Assembly (NCBI GenBank): GCA_946902875.1
Contig: OX336349.1
Coordinates: forward strand, 18,127,891 to 18,191,890
Origin: Nematopogon swammerdamellus
Taxonomy: Eukaryota > Arthropoda > Insecta > Lepidoptera > Adelidae
DNA: 64,000 nucleotides
Direction: 5' to 3'
Shown: positions 40,624-50,638 of the stretch, piece by piece
Layout: each line of letters begins with the position of its first letter
Position numbering within the stretch: position 1 is the stretch's first letter
Notes under the pieces: generated by a model
Databases searched by the model: none
What the model saw: only the letters and a program-made list of their open reading frames with translations
Told to the model about the DNA's origin: nothing
Translations under genes and position numbers: made by a program

Positions 40624-42142
40624 ACCCCTACACCACTATTTAGCGTCGACTCGACCAACGTGCGGGGTTTGCACACCAATCTTAATGCCGTCCATCACCA
40701 CCTGGAGACGATGAAGCCGGCCTTGCTTTTTCGACGAAAACAAAAATATCTCGCCCTGCCGACACTTCTTACCTGCACCACCCTGGCTACACCCTGGAAG
40801 AAGCCTTCCGCTCGCGAGCCGGAGTCTGCCTGTTTGTCAGGGCGGATATTTGTTGTCGTCGCCTGCGCTGCATTGAGGCTCTCAATACTCTGGGCCCACG
40901 TGGATCTGGGAACGGTGTCGCGGGTGCACGCCTGTCTACAGGTCGCACTCTGGCAATGCGGAGACAGCTCGGTTATTCGAGTACCTGAGTGGAGCGGTAG
41001 ACAAAGTCCAAGAGCGGTTCCCCACCGCGGATTTGGTTCTCCTTGGAGACTTCAATGCCAATCACGAGGCATGGCTAGGCTCCAGGAGGACTGACTTTGC
41101 GAGGAGAGCCGCCTACGACTTCGCCCTGACGGATGACCCGTCTCAAATGGTAGACCAGCCCACCAGGCTGCCAGATATAGACGGTCATGAACCCTCTCTG
41201 CTGGATCTTATGCTGACAACGAACCCCACTGGATATAAGGTCGCAGTGAAAGCCCCGCTGTGTTCTTCTGATCATTGTTTAGTGGGGTACACGGTGCCAT
41301 CTTCGCCTCCTCAGTCCCGTACTGGAGGAACGCGTCGAATTTGGCACTACGCGTCAGCAGATTGGGATGGGATGCGAGAACACTTCGCATTCGCACCTTG
41401 GAGAGAGATTTGCTTCAGTTCGAATGATCCGTCGCAATGTGCAAATACCGTTGCCGAGGTGGTTCTGGCGACAATGGAAATGTTTATTCCCAGCGCCTCT
41501 GTCCACCTCGGTGGTAAAAGCCAACCATGGTACAGCCGCGACTGTGCTGATGCTGTCGCAGCTAAATGCGCAGTTTATCGTGCATGGTCGCGCGCTCGTG
41601 CCGGACGTGATTCAAACGTATCCGAACCGAAGAAGGTATACAACCACGTCTCCAGATCCTGGAAAAGGGTTATTGCCAGGGCCAAATTTGACCACATCGA
41701 CGTACCACCAGCACCCAACTCAGAGCCGTGAGTTCTGGTCTCTCGCCAAATCTGTCGAGTCGAATTTCTGCCGCTCATCTCTTCCACCTCTTCAGTGTCC
41801 TGGAGGCTCAATTTCCCACTCCGCAAAGGAGAAAGCCGACTTACTGGTATCTCTCTTTGCGGGGACTCTCACCTGGACGATGGGGGTGCCACTCCCCCAT
41901 CCATACCTAGGTGTGAGAACTCTATGCCGGAAGTGCAGTTTCCACAACGAACTGTACGGACGGAGCTTCTCTCCCTAGACGTCAGGAAAGCGAGTGGGCC
42001 GGATAGAATTCCTGCATTGGTGTTAAAATAGTGTGCTCTCGAGCTGGCTCCAGTGCTGACGCGCCTATTCCGTCTCGCCTACTCCAATGGCCGTGTGCCG
42101 GCGGTCTCGAAATGTGCGTTTGTGCAAGCGGACCCCAAAAAG
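40624..42142 (+). pseudogene. LINE-A copy, ORF2 5' half
   Basis: Begins in the codons before FSVDSTNVRGLH and runs through endonuclease (LGDFNANHEAWLGS at 41036, SSDHCLVG) and linker to AFVQADPKK (42141). The 232-codon frame 41033-41731 is the best preserved part. The left end abuts the reverse 3' half, which begins with KKGDR; the right end abuts a reversed 3' end at the same PKK codon as at 32866. Confidence 0.8.
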
Positions 42143-42455
42143 GTTTTTTTTATTGACAGCGCGTCGTATGGCGCCGAGCCATCCATAAGGTGTCTAACGA
42201 CGCCCATGGACATTCGGTCGTTTGCGGGGGTTGAGAATGCCATGGCGGCCTGACTGGTGCCCAATCACGGCCCTCTTGAAGGACCCGAGACTGTACTTGG
42301 GGAGAAATATATGGGCAGGGAGAGCGTTCCAGAGTTTATCGGTTCTGTAGAGGAAAGATCTGCAGAATCGATTGGTACGCATCCGCGGTAAGTCCAGCGT
42401 GTAGGAATGCAATCCCTGCCCAGTGCGCGTTGTGCGAAGGTGGAAAGGGGACGGA
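42143..42455 (-). repeat. LINE-A 3' end fragment
   Basis: Poly(A) tail at 42144-42152 (as T on the + strand), 3' UTR and the last ~90 codons of ORF2. Confidence 0.75.
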
Positions 42456-42830
42456 AAATCTGCGTTTGTGCAAGCGGTCCCCAAAAAGGGTGACCGCTCA
42501 AACCCGTCAAACTACCGACCTATAGCGATAACCTCCCTTCTCTGTAAGGTGATGGAGCGCATTATCAATGCGCAGCTCATGAAGTACCTAGAGACGCGAA
42601 GAGAGCAGCGTTCACACCGGCTCCTTCATTCCAAGGCACGTCGCTTAAATTAAGTGAACACCTCGGGGTCCTCGGAGTCGAACTGTCGCACGACCTGAAC
42701 TTTAATGGGCACCATACAGGCCGGCATGGCTTTCGGAACCCCCGCATACGACTGAATGTCCATGGGCGTCGTTAGACACCTTATGGGTGGCTCGGCGCCA
42801 TACGACGTGCTGTCAATAAAAAAAAACCTT
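42456..42830 (+). repeat. LINE-A internal and 3' fragments, + strand
   Basis: 42456-42595 reads KSAFVQAVPKKGDRSNPSNY and on to MKYLET, the only place where the PKK-GDR junction is unbroken. It then jumps to a later part (42600-42705) and then to the 3' UTR with poly(A) (42706-42828). Confidence 0.7.
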
Positions 42831-43292
42831 TTTGGGGTCCGCTTGCACAAACGCAGATTTCCAGACCGCCGGCACACTGCCATTGGAGTAGGAGATACGG
42901 AATAGGCGCGTCAGCACTGGAGCCAGAGCACACTATTTTAACACCAATGCAGGAATCCTTTCCGGCCCACACGCTTTCCTGACGTATAGGGAGAGAAACT
43001 CCGCCAGTACAGTCTGTTATCGAAACTGTACTTCCGGCATGGAGTTCTCACACCTAGGTATGGATGGGGCACCCCCATCGTCCAGGTTGAAATTCCCCGC
43101 AAAGAGAGATACCAGTAAGTCGGCTTTCTCCTTTGCGGAGTGGGCAAGTGAGCCTCCAAGACACTGCAGAGGTGGAAGAGAGGAGCGGCAGAAATTCGAC
43201 TCGACAGATTTCACAGACCAGAACTCACAGCTCCCAGTTGGGTGCTGGTTCAGTCTGTCGCCGATGTAGTCAAATTTGGCCCTGACAATAAC
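42831..43292 (-). repeat. LINE-A ORF2 middle fragment
   Basis: Reverse-strand segment from PKK back into the linker region (PTGSCEFWSVKSVESNFCR). It begins with the same PKK/poly(A) junction, mirrored. It ends abruptly at the (GGTA)n edge of arm copy 4. Confidence 0.75.
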
Positions 43293-45113
43293 GCTTTTGC
43301 ACACGTAGGTAGGTAGGTAGGTAGGTAGCTAGTTTTAGAGCGTCGGCGGCCTAGTGACCTTGTGACTTACTTACAACAATAGCTGTTCTGCGTTTGAATA
43401 TAGTACGGTCATTGACCCCGTACAATGCAAGCTACCTACTGTTACACACAGGTCTAGTTACCTTGTGACTTACTTACAACAAACAGCTTTTCTGCGTTTG
43501 GACATACAACGGTCATTGACCCCGTACAATGCAAGCTACCTACTGTTACACACAGGTCTAGTGACCTTGTGACTTACCTACAATAAACAGCTGTTCTGCG
43601 TTTGAAAATTTCTCGAAAAGTTATGCTAAAAACATATAATTTTTTTTTTTGCGTAACGTGTTTACTTGAGATGAATAACGAAGCACCTTATATAATGTCT
43701 TTCAAAATTAGTTAATAGTACGCTAAGAGAGGGTTCTGTATCGGAAATAGATCACTTTTGAAGAACAAATAATTTTTGTTTGCACTAAAACATTTTTTCT
43801 ATGTAAAATGTAAAAAAAAAATTTCTTAATCATTTCAGTTTCATGCCAGGAACAAAAAAGTCTTCCAACACATAGATCCCTTTCTTTCAGAAATTGTGAA
43901 AAACTACAATTTTAGTTTTATTAGTATGGAATAGAAAGAATTTGATTTGTTTTACCAACTTACACGTGTTATGTCATAATGATAATCAAGACTTTTTTGT
44001 TACTGTTATGAAACTGAATCGATTAGGCTATAAAAATCAACCACCTATTTTTTTATTTTATTAAATACATAAAACAACAATATTTTACAATAAAAAAGAA
44101 GCCCAAAGTCCCAAAAAATGTATATAGGTTTCCACCCCATTTCGTACCCTGCTGCGAACCGGTTAATATTAGAGGTCCAAACCGGTTCTGAACCGGTTTT
44201 TAGGCTTCAGGTTCGGGGTTTTTTGAACCGGTTCGCGACCAAACTGGTTCGCTCGTTAAAAAGGTTCTTCGAACCGGTTCAGAGAACCCGAACCCCATTT
44301 CGAACCGGTTTTCAGTCCCTGATTAGCACACACCGCACGCGAACTTCAGCGGCGCGCCAGGGGCGGCGCGGAGCGGCATGGGCGCAGAGGAGGGGAAAAT
44401 GCCGCGTCTCTCGCCTCCCGCGGCCGGCCGCTCCTCTGCGCACCGCGCCCGTCTTGGCCCGCTTGTTTTTTAAACTTGCCGATGGATTTTTTGTTGGATT
44501 CTTTTGCAAATAATTTTCTTCAAAATTCTTAATCATAATTGAACAATAAAAACGGACGGAGGAATTTTCCGGAACAGAGTTTCGGTCGTCACCTTGAAAA
44601 AAAATGATGCATATAAAAAAGTTGTTGGATTCTTATGCTTATTGATGTACATAATAATACTTTCAGATTAAAGAACCGACTGAGCAATTTTGCCGAGAAA
44701 AATATAGTAAAAAAACACATTTTGTTTTTAATTCACTATTTCCATATACAAAAAATGTTGGATTTTTTTACGTACGTATTATTTAGTATAACATCGTGGT
44801 GAATGAAAATAAACCAGCCACGGCAGATTCGACCTGAATAATTAAAAATAACCTTACAGTTTACTTGCAGTAATTAAGTTATTCACTTCCACATGAACAC
44901 ACACCTACAGTCCCTATGGCGAAGTAACTTTGGACGGAGCAATTTGTCTATAGGAGTTATATTAAATTTTCACTTTTCTTTGAATATACCCAACTTCCCG
45001 TAAAAAAAAATGTTGGATTATTTGTCAGTCGTAATTCCGAACATTACTCCAAGATATTATCAAAGTTTCATTGACTGAGGAATTAATGTATGGGTCCAAC
45101 TCCTCGTTGACTA
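43293..45113 (-). mobile_element. Unclassified arm element, copy 4 (outer right)
   Basis: Mirror of copy 1: (GTAG)n edge, truncated MITE-1, six AACCGGTT, GC patch, AT-rich half, terminus GTTGACTA at 45113 with the outer-type end sequence. A 140-bp insertion (about 44776-44915) is unique to this copy. Confidence 0.8.
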
Positions 45114-45789
45114 CATTATTAGTCGAATAAAGATATGCTTCCATTTGTAAGGGGAAGAGTCCCACCCCTAGATATCCACTTTAGGCTACTCTTGAGTCCA
45201 TTCAAAGCTATTCTACTGACATCGCCAGAATGTTAGTTGTTTGTGACAGCTGGAACTAGAAGTGAGTCGAACATGTTCGAAACTGGGAAGACTCTCCTAT
45301 TAATGCTAATCCTATTAAATAGTACTAATGTTATATAATACAATGCATACATATTTTATGTACGGGTTGTGTTTGTGTAGAATCTACACTGTAGATAAAT
45401 TAGTGTTATCTTTTTCTTGACAATAATTTGAAATTAGAGTAACCTTCACAATAGAAGAGAATATAAAAACTCTTTGCACGCAATTGAAAAAGTACAGTAA
45501 ACGACAAGAAATACAGGAGTGTGCCAAGGTGGACTTGTTACTGCAAGTGCTTTCTTCCAGTCAACCTTTGGGTGATGATAAGGAATAAAATCATAGAGAA
45601 AGAAGTATGTTTAGTGTAAGCGAGAGGGAGAAGGAATACATTTGTTTTTTCTTTATTTCACGTTTTTTGCTATTTTGTTTCTTTATTTTCACGTTTTTTC
45701 ATCATACAGGTACATATTTATATTAATTTTATATAATTATAAAATAAAATTGCTATACAAAATTAATAAAAACAGAGAAAAACAAAAAA
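45114..45789. other. AT-rich intron stretch, no recognised content
   Basis: Only short frames; no repeat shared with the window recognised. Confidence 0.45.
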
Positions 45790-46580
45790 ACGGTATTCTC
45801 GCCGGCGGCGGGAGGCGGACCTCCAAGCACGCCGGCGGGTGCAGGCCATGGCTACGGAGCTCTCCGGGACGACGCGAGGCAAGCTACGAGCGATAGGTGG
45901 TGGTACTAGACACGTAGGCCACCACCACCCCCATCTCGGAGAGCTCCGTATCCACCGGCTGCGGGGCGACGACACGCAGTCCTTTCATGGATGTTGATCC
46001 TCGTGCGTGCGCCGCTGTTGCGCACCGTACCGCCACGCCGGTAGCGGGGGCTGTAGTCAGAGCACAGAGCCCCGATAGCCCCAAGCAGGCCGGTTGATGT
46101 GGCGGACATCGTCTTCCCGTCGTAGGTCTTGTGGCGGGAGCACGATGTTGTTCGTCGTCGTCGCCGGCAGATGTCGGCGATGCAGCGGCGAACCTTGGTG
46201 GTGGGTGTGCGCTGTCGTGGAAGAAGTGGCAGGTAAGCGAAACACAGGTACACGTCAACGTCGTCGTCGTCGGTGTAAGCGAGGAAGGCGGCGTAATCGT
46301 GCGGGGCAGCGGCGCGCTGCTGGCGCGGCAGACTCCACGCAAGCTGCAGTGCGCCCTCACCGCGCCCTCCTCTGGCCCGGAGCGGGGACGCCGGTCGTGT
46401 CGTGTCCCTGTCTTCTGCCGTGCTGTCTTTGACAAGTCGTCACCATATTCTGGGGGTGCCGAGCGGCGGCGCTGGTGGTGGTCGCATGGTGTTACACACC
46501 ATGCGAGGTGCTGCGCCGGTGGTGGTGGGGTCGCGCAAACACGCGAACTCGGTTTCTTCGTCCTCAAAACTCGGTTTTAA
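45790..46580. other. GC-rich block of unknown origin
   Basis: About 790 bp of strongly GC-rich DNA in AT-rich surroundings, with long open frames on both strands (227 codons reverse, 46567-45884; 149 codons forward, 46131-46580). None has a recognisable domain, and the residue make-up (His, Pro, Thr, Arg runs) follows base composition. It may be a decayed LINE part, a CpG-island-like regulatory region, or an alternative exon. The inverted 'ggagagctccg'/'cggagctctcc' pair (about 45855-45950) is the only structure seen. Confidence 0.4.
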
Positions 46581-46694
46581 TTTTTTTCATCTCGGAGGAA
46601 AAAAATTTGCGACTTGTCACTTTGACAGCTATTTTGTTTTGTTTTATTATTATGAATATACCTACATGTAACATTATACGTGTATTTTTTTTTA

Positions 46695-47165
46695 TATGTA
46701 ATCCGGTATGGGTGGTTGAGTCGGAGGGGGCAAAGCACATTTTTTTTAATTTTTTTATGGAAACTGACACGGTTGGCTACATCACCTACAACATCCGTGA
46801 TCTCAGCCCATAACACCGGGTGAACAAGGTGCCCTGTCAGTGCTTCCCTTCATTTCATCTTACTTCATTTCAGACTTCCCTGGATTGCTGGCTATACTGG
46901 ACTACAGGGGAACACAACCGAGGCTGCTACGAGGCCATCTTACATTCAGTACGGTGGTACCAACCCAGTCAGCTACAATTGAAGCCTTCCACTTAGTAAG
47001 GGGCAAGGGAAGGGACCTACAGTTTTACACCGGTTCCGAACGGTGTAGGTATGCACGTAAGTTTTTCCGGCAGAAAAACTCGTTGGTGCATGTCGACCGG
47101 ATTCGAACCTCGGACCCTGAGATCAAGAGTCGAAGCCAAGACCGCACTGACCGCTCGTCGCATAA
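46695..47165 (-). repeat. SINE-B copy split by SINE-A
   Basis: 46695-46740 is the SINE-B tail mirror ('gtaatccggtatgggtgg'). 46749-46855 is a SINE-A 3' piece. 46870-47165 continues SINE-B with 'ggattgctggctatactgga', 'gtacggtggtaccaaccca' and the tRNA-like head ('gaccggattcgaacctcgga'). This shows SINE-A jumping into SINE-B. Confidence 0.75.
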
Positions 47166-47763
47166 ACCTTGTCCTTAACCATTAGTCACCTTTTACAACA
47201 TTCACAGGGAGAGATGCGGTAGGTAGGAGTAGTGGAGCTGTTCATTTAAGGGGATGTCAGACTGCGTCTGACTCGAATTTCAAGAAGTGTACCGCCAATA
47301 TTACTTACCTGACAGATTCAGTTTTAATATATGTAAAACTTCATCTATCAGCGCAGATCGAAGGCTTTTTGAAAACACGGTTTCATAACTTCGCTCGATA
47401 GAAAAAAATCACGAACATGCCTCTGAATTTAGTTAAAAAACGTATTTAACGCAACGCGACCAAATGAAGGCTTTGGAAAAAAATTATTTTATTTGTTGAA
47501 TATATATCTAAATCCGTAGCTTTTTACTTTTTTGTTTCGAATAAAAAAATAAAAACCTTATTTTAGCTTCATCTAAAATTTGATTGATTTAGTTGCATCA
47601 TTCTCCAACCAGCGAAAGCGGCACCGGCGGCGATTTGAAAGAGGAGTACGGTTGAATAGGGTTGACTGACAGGGCCTTAAGTCCGATACCCGCATCGAGC
47701 TGAGAACAAGGAATGGAATTGAGATGTATGGAAACCAGTACAATTTAAATGGAACTCCACCAG
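47166..47763. other. Intron end before the tail exon
   Basis: No repeats or frames recognised apart from a weak pyrimidine tract before 47763. Confidence 0.45.
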
Positions 47764-47883
47764 GTACCTGCTGTGCCGCGGCGGCTCCACTCGCGGTGGA
47801 CGCGGTTCCATCTCCATGTCCAACTCTCGGCGGCTGCACTCCATGTCCAGCCGCAAGACCAACACGTCCGTCACGCCCAGGAC
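47764..47883 (+). CDS. CCHaR: CCHamide-type receptor, cytoplasmic tail exon
   Basis: 120-bp exon after a CCACCAG acceptor (ending 47763). The phase 2 join with the TM7 exon gives the tail segment RYLLCRGGSTRGGRG, followed by a Ser/Arg-rich stretch (SISMSNSRRLHSMSSRKTN). The RYL-C-CRG string is where insect CCHamide receptors have a probable palmitoylated cysteine after helix 8. The tail is rich in Ser/Thr next to Arg, typical of GPCR kinase and arrestin sites. A strong donor, GTGAGT, follows at 47884. If it is not used, translation stops at TGA 47885-47887 only one residue later, giving a shorter tail. The polypyrimidine tract before the acceptor is weak. Confidence 0.82.
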
Positions 47884-47930
47884 GTGAGTTTGTTCTTCAC
47901 TCTCTCTCTACAGGCTATTAAAACGGCGAG

Positions 47931-48345
47931 TACATTAATTTCGCCAGCGCAATCCTCATGTTTTTCCTAGACAAAAAAGCTAATAACGTTTTTTCTCTAA
48001 AGTGTCTAGTTTTCGAGATGTGAATTTTTTAAATGTATGTTTTCGTCTAGTGTAATTTAACGCGTTGTTGCCGCTCCGCACCCTCCGCCTGCCGACCTCC
48101 AGTCCTCCACTCACAAAGCCCCTCCCGCCAACACCTCCGTCCGAGGCGCTCACGCCTCACCCGCTCTTCCCCCCTCCGCGCCGCCCTGTTGTCATTAGAG
48201 CATTTTTACACTAAAATAATCAATTAGTTTGTATGAAAACTGTAACTTTTTATTTAAAGGGAATTTAGAAAAGAGTTATTTGCTTTTTTGTTACTCTTGA
48301 TCCCAATAATCATTTCCTGAATTTCATGTACTCGCCGTTTTTACA
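47931..48345. mobile_element. Short inverted-terminal element
   Basis: Ends AACGGCGAGTACATTAATT and its mirror AATTTCATGTACTCGCCGTT, interior without coding capacity. MITE-like, class unknown. Confidence 0.65.
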
Positions 48346-48430
48346 CCCTGTATAATGTCGCTCCTCTCCACCCAAATTCGTGATCGCTCGTATTGGTAAG
48401 TCCACATTTGCGGACCTCTGTATTTCCTAC

Positions 48431-48590
48431 TAGCGTTTGCCCGCATAGTCTATGTCCATCCTGAAGGTCCATTCTAAATATTGGTCAAAGAATTTTTAAA
48501 ATTGGATGAGTAGTTTCGGAGATTACCGCCCCTACATCAAAATTTACAAACTTTACCTCTTTACACTCGTAATATTAGTGTAGAATTGTT
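48431..48590 (-). mobile_element. Helitron-like fragment
   Basis: Begins CTAGCGTTTGCCCGC and ends 'ctcgtaatattagtgtag', the mirrored ends of a short Helitron-like element. Confidence 0.55.
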
Positions 48591-48636
48591 TCTGTGAATT
48601 TGTTATGCACTTTTTTTTTGTACACGCACTCGATCC

Positions 48637-48850
48637 GTAACCTTATCACGAGATTTAACCTACACCGCGTACTACGCTACGCCGCCGTGTTCTCTGCATC
48701 ATTTTGTATGGAGAAAAGAAGCAGCGCCTCTAGTGATAGATTTGCGAACTTCGTTTCTCCATACAAAATGATGCGGAGACCACGGCGGCCGGCGTGGCGG
48801 CGGCGCGTAGCGTAGTACGCAGTGTAGGTTAAATCTCGTGATAAGGGTAC
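48637..48850. repeat. Foldback element
   Basis: Arms 48637-48713 and 48752-48850 are near-perfect mirrors ('ttatcacgagatttaacct' and 'catcattttgtatggag' blocks). The right arm has extra CGGCGG bases. Confidence 0.8.
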
Positions 48851-49094
48851 TGGTCCAGGTTCGTACACACGACAGCACTCATTTCTCACTATTGTGGACT
48901 TTGACTCTGTACCACGTGACCTAAGAAGCCGGAAGGAAAGAGATGAATATATAATAATAATAACAAGATGCATACGTGGCCGAGCCGGCGAGGCCAGGTA
49001 ACTCTCGCTCTTACAAAAAAACATTCAAATTGGCGGGAAATAATGTGTGAGGAATGAATGCTGTCGTGTGTACGTCTACGGCGACCCTTCTAAG

Positions 49095-49203
49095 ATCACA
49101 AATTCAAGTAAAGCCTCATTCCAAAAATTGTTCCACCAGTAACACAACCATCGGCCGCGAGAGCAGCATGATGCTCGTGAACAACGGTTGCAGCAACCTC
49201 TGA
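49095..49203 (+). CDS. CCHaR: CCHamide-type receptor, last coding exon
   Basis: Proposed terminal coding exon. The acceptor is CTTCTAAG (ending 49094) after a pyrimidine-rich tract, and it continues the phase 2 reading frame of the previous exon. It encodes SQIQVKPHSKNCSTSNTTI followed by GRESSMMLVNNGCSNL and a TGA at 49201-49203. A second acceptor at 49138-49139 (CCACCAG) is in the same frame and would only shorten the insert by 15 codons. The two frame-compatible acceptors and the Ser/Thr/Asn-rich tail support the call. It was not checked against cDNA. The 3' part of the exon is repeated 393 bp downstream. After the TGA the same frame stays open for 87 more codons. Confidence 0.66.
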
Positions 49204-49960
49204 GGCCGGAGCGGTCGCCGCCGCCCCAGCTTGGGCGGCTTCGACCCACCAGGCTACCAGGGCGCCAGACAAAGGGGCGCCAGCGACCACGGGTTCTGCT
49301 GCAACGGAAACGGCGCTTCGCCGCGCTGCTGCCAGAGCTACCGCCGGTCGACCTACTGCCAGGAGCTTGAGTTCGAGAAAGATATTGAAACCACACAGTT
49401 GGACGACGCTGGCGCTTCCAGACTTTTGGAGGAGCAGAGATACGGGTCTGGTAGGAGGAGCAGATAAGTCGGCGGTTGTAATGTTTGCAGCTCTTGCCGA
49501 AGATGTTGATGTGAGACGCATGGGTTATTTAGCTTTAGGGTTTATTTGTGTGGAAAGAGCATGATGCTCGTGAACAACGGTTGCAGCAACCTCTGAAGCC
49601 GGAGCGGTCGCCGTCGCCCCAGCTCGGGCGGCTCCGACCCACCAGGCTACCAGGGCGCCAGACAAAGGGGCGCCAGCGACCACGGGTTCTGCTGCAACGG
49701 AAACGGCGCTTCGCCGCGCTGCTGCCAGAGCTACCGGCCGGCGGTCCACCTACTGCCAGGAGCTTGAATTCGAGAAAGATATTGAAACCACTCAGTTGGA
49801 CGACGCTGGCGCTTCCAGACTTTTGGAGGAGCAGAAATACGGGTCCGGCAGGAGGACCAGATAAGTCGGCGGTTGTAATGTTTGCAGCTCTTGCCGAAGA
49901 TGTTGTTGTTGATGTGAGACACATGGGTTATTTAGCTTTAGGGTTTATTTGTGTGGAAAG
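49165..49960 (+). repeat. Tandem duplication of receptor stop codon and 3' UTR
   Basis: Copy 1 49165-49557 (393 bp) and copy 2 49558-49960 (403 bp), adjacent without spacer. Both start AGCATGATGCTCGTGAACAA and include the last codons (SMMLVNNGCSNL), the TGA and a GC-rich 3' UTR, ending 'gtttatttgtgtggaaag'. They differ by scattered substitutions and small insertions (for example an extra TTGTTG in copy 2), so the duplication is not brand new. Confidence 0.88.
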
Positions 49961-50054
49961 TTTGAGCTAGTTTTGTTATGTTTTGTCAGGTTTTCATGAT
50001 TGTTATGTTTACCTTTTGAATGTTTTATTGATTAATTAATGATTTATTGATGTA

Positions 50055-50466
50055 CTAGCTTTTGGCGGCGGCTTCGCTCGCGTGAAATTAGTATTTAAAA
50101 AGAAGAAAGAAAAAAAAACTTATTTAAAAAAAAGTAAATAAGCTCGCTACCGTACCTTTATTTCGGCGAGCGGAACAATTCGGTTTGTATGAGAGCCACT
50201 TAGCGTAACCGGAACTGAATTTATTTTATTTATTTATGCCTATCCTGTGTCCCGTATAGTTAAATGTGCTTGTACTAAGTTTCATCAAATTCGGATGATC
50301 GGTTTAAGAGTTATGGAGGAACATACATACATACATACTTACAGAAAAGATTTCTAAAAATCGTCAATTTATTTTTACTATCTTACATAGAGTCTACAAA
50401 CGCAATATTTCATAAAACAATGTAACTTACTCCATGACCATCCCTTACAGATTTAATATTAGTAGT
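50055..50466 (-). mobile_element. Helitron-like non-autonomous element, full copy
   Basis: The reverse strand starts in 'tactaatattaaatctgtaa' and ends in the GC hairpin and CTAG (50055-50058). It includes the shared inner blocks. Confidence 0.7.
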
Positions 50467-50638
50467 AAGATACATTATTCATGTAGAACATAATATTATG
50501 AACCGTTCAGGTTAGTAATTGAGTTGTCAATATTACGTTTTTTTTAAATAAATAATATTTATTTATTTATCATGTACATTGAATGAGCACTGAATAAATT
50601 ATTTTGAGATAACTTTCTGAAATATAATGTCAAACATA

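Larger units (their letters stand above)
3576..47763 (+). other. Giant receptor intron (about 44.2 kb)
   Basis: Phase 2 intron between the TM7 exon and the tail exon, inferred because the donor at 3576 and the acceptor at 47763 are in phase and the joined protein text is continuous (RKHFNR then YLLCRG). It contains nearly all of the repeats described here: exon-derived array, SINEs, Dong-like LINE, 25-bp minisatellite and the mirror-symmetric LINE-A/arm block. An assembly join inside the intron cannot be excluded from sequence alone. Confidence 0.72.
47884..49094 (+). other. Receptor intron before the last coding exon
   Basis: 1.2-kb phase 2 intron, GTGAGT to CTTCTAAG. It contains one short element with CGGCGAGTACAT ends (47931-48345), a Helitron-like fragment (48431-48590) and a foldback element (48637-48850). 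Confidence 0.65.

Noticed and set aside
45884..46567. 227-codon reverse frame as a gene
   Set aside because: Amino acid make-up follows GC content, opposite strand equally open, no recognisable family.
47885..47887. TGA here as the only end of the receptor
   Set aside because: It overlaps a strong GTGAGT donor and a frame-compatible acceptor and tail exon follow at 49095; kept only as an alternative short form.
49096..49924. Reverse-strand Ala-rich frames (141 and 129 codons)
   Set aside because: They are shadows of the GC-rich receptor tail and 3' UTR and are duplicated with it.
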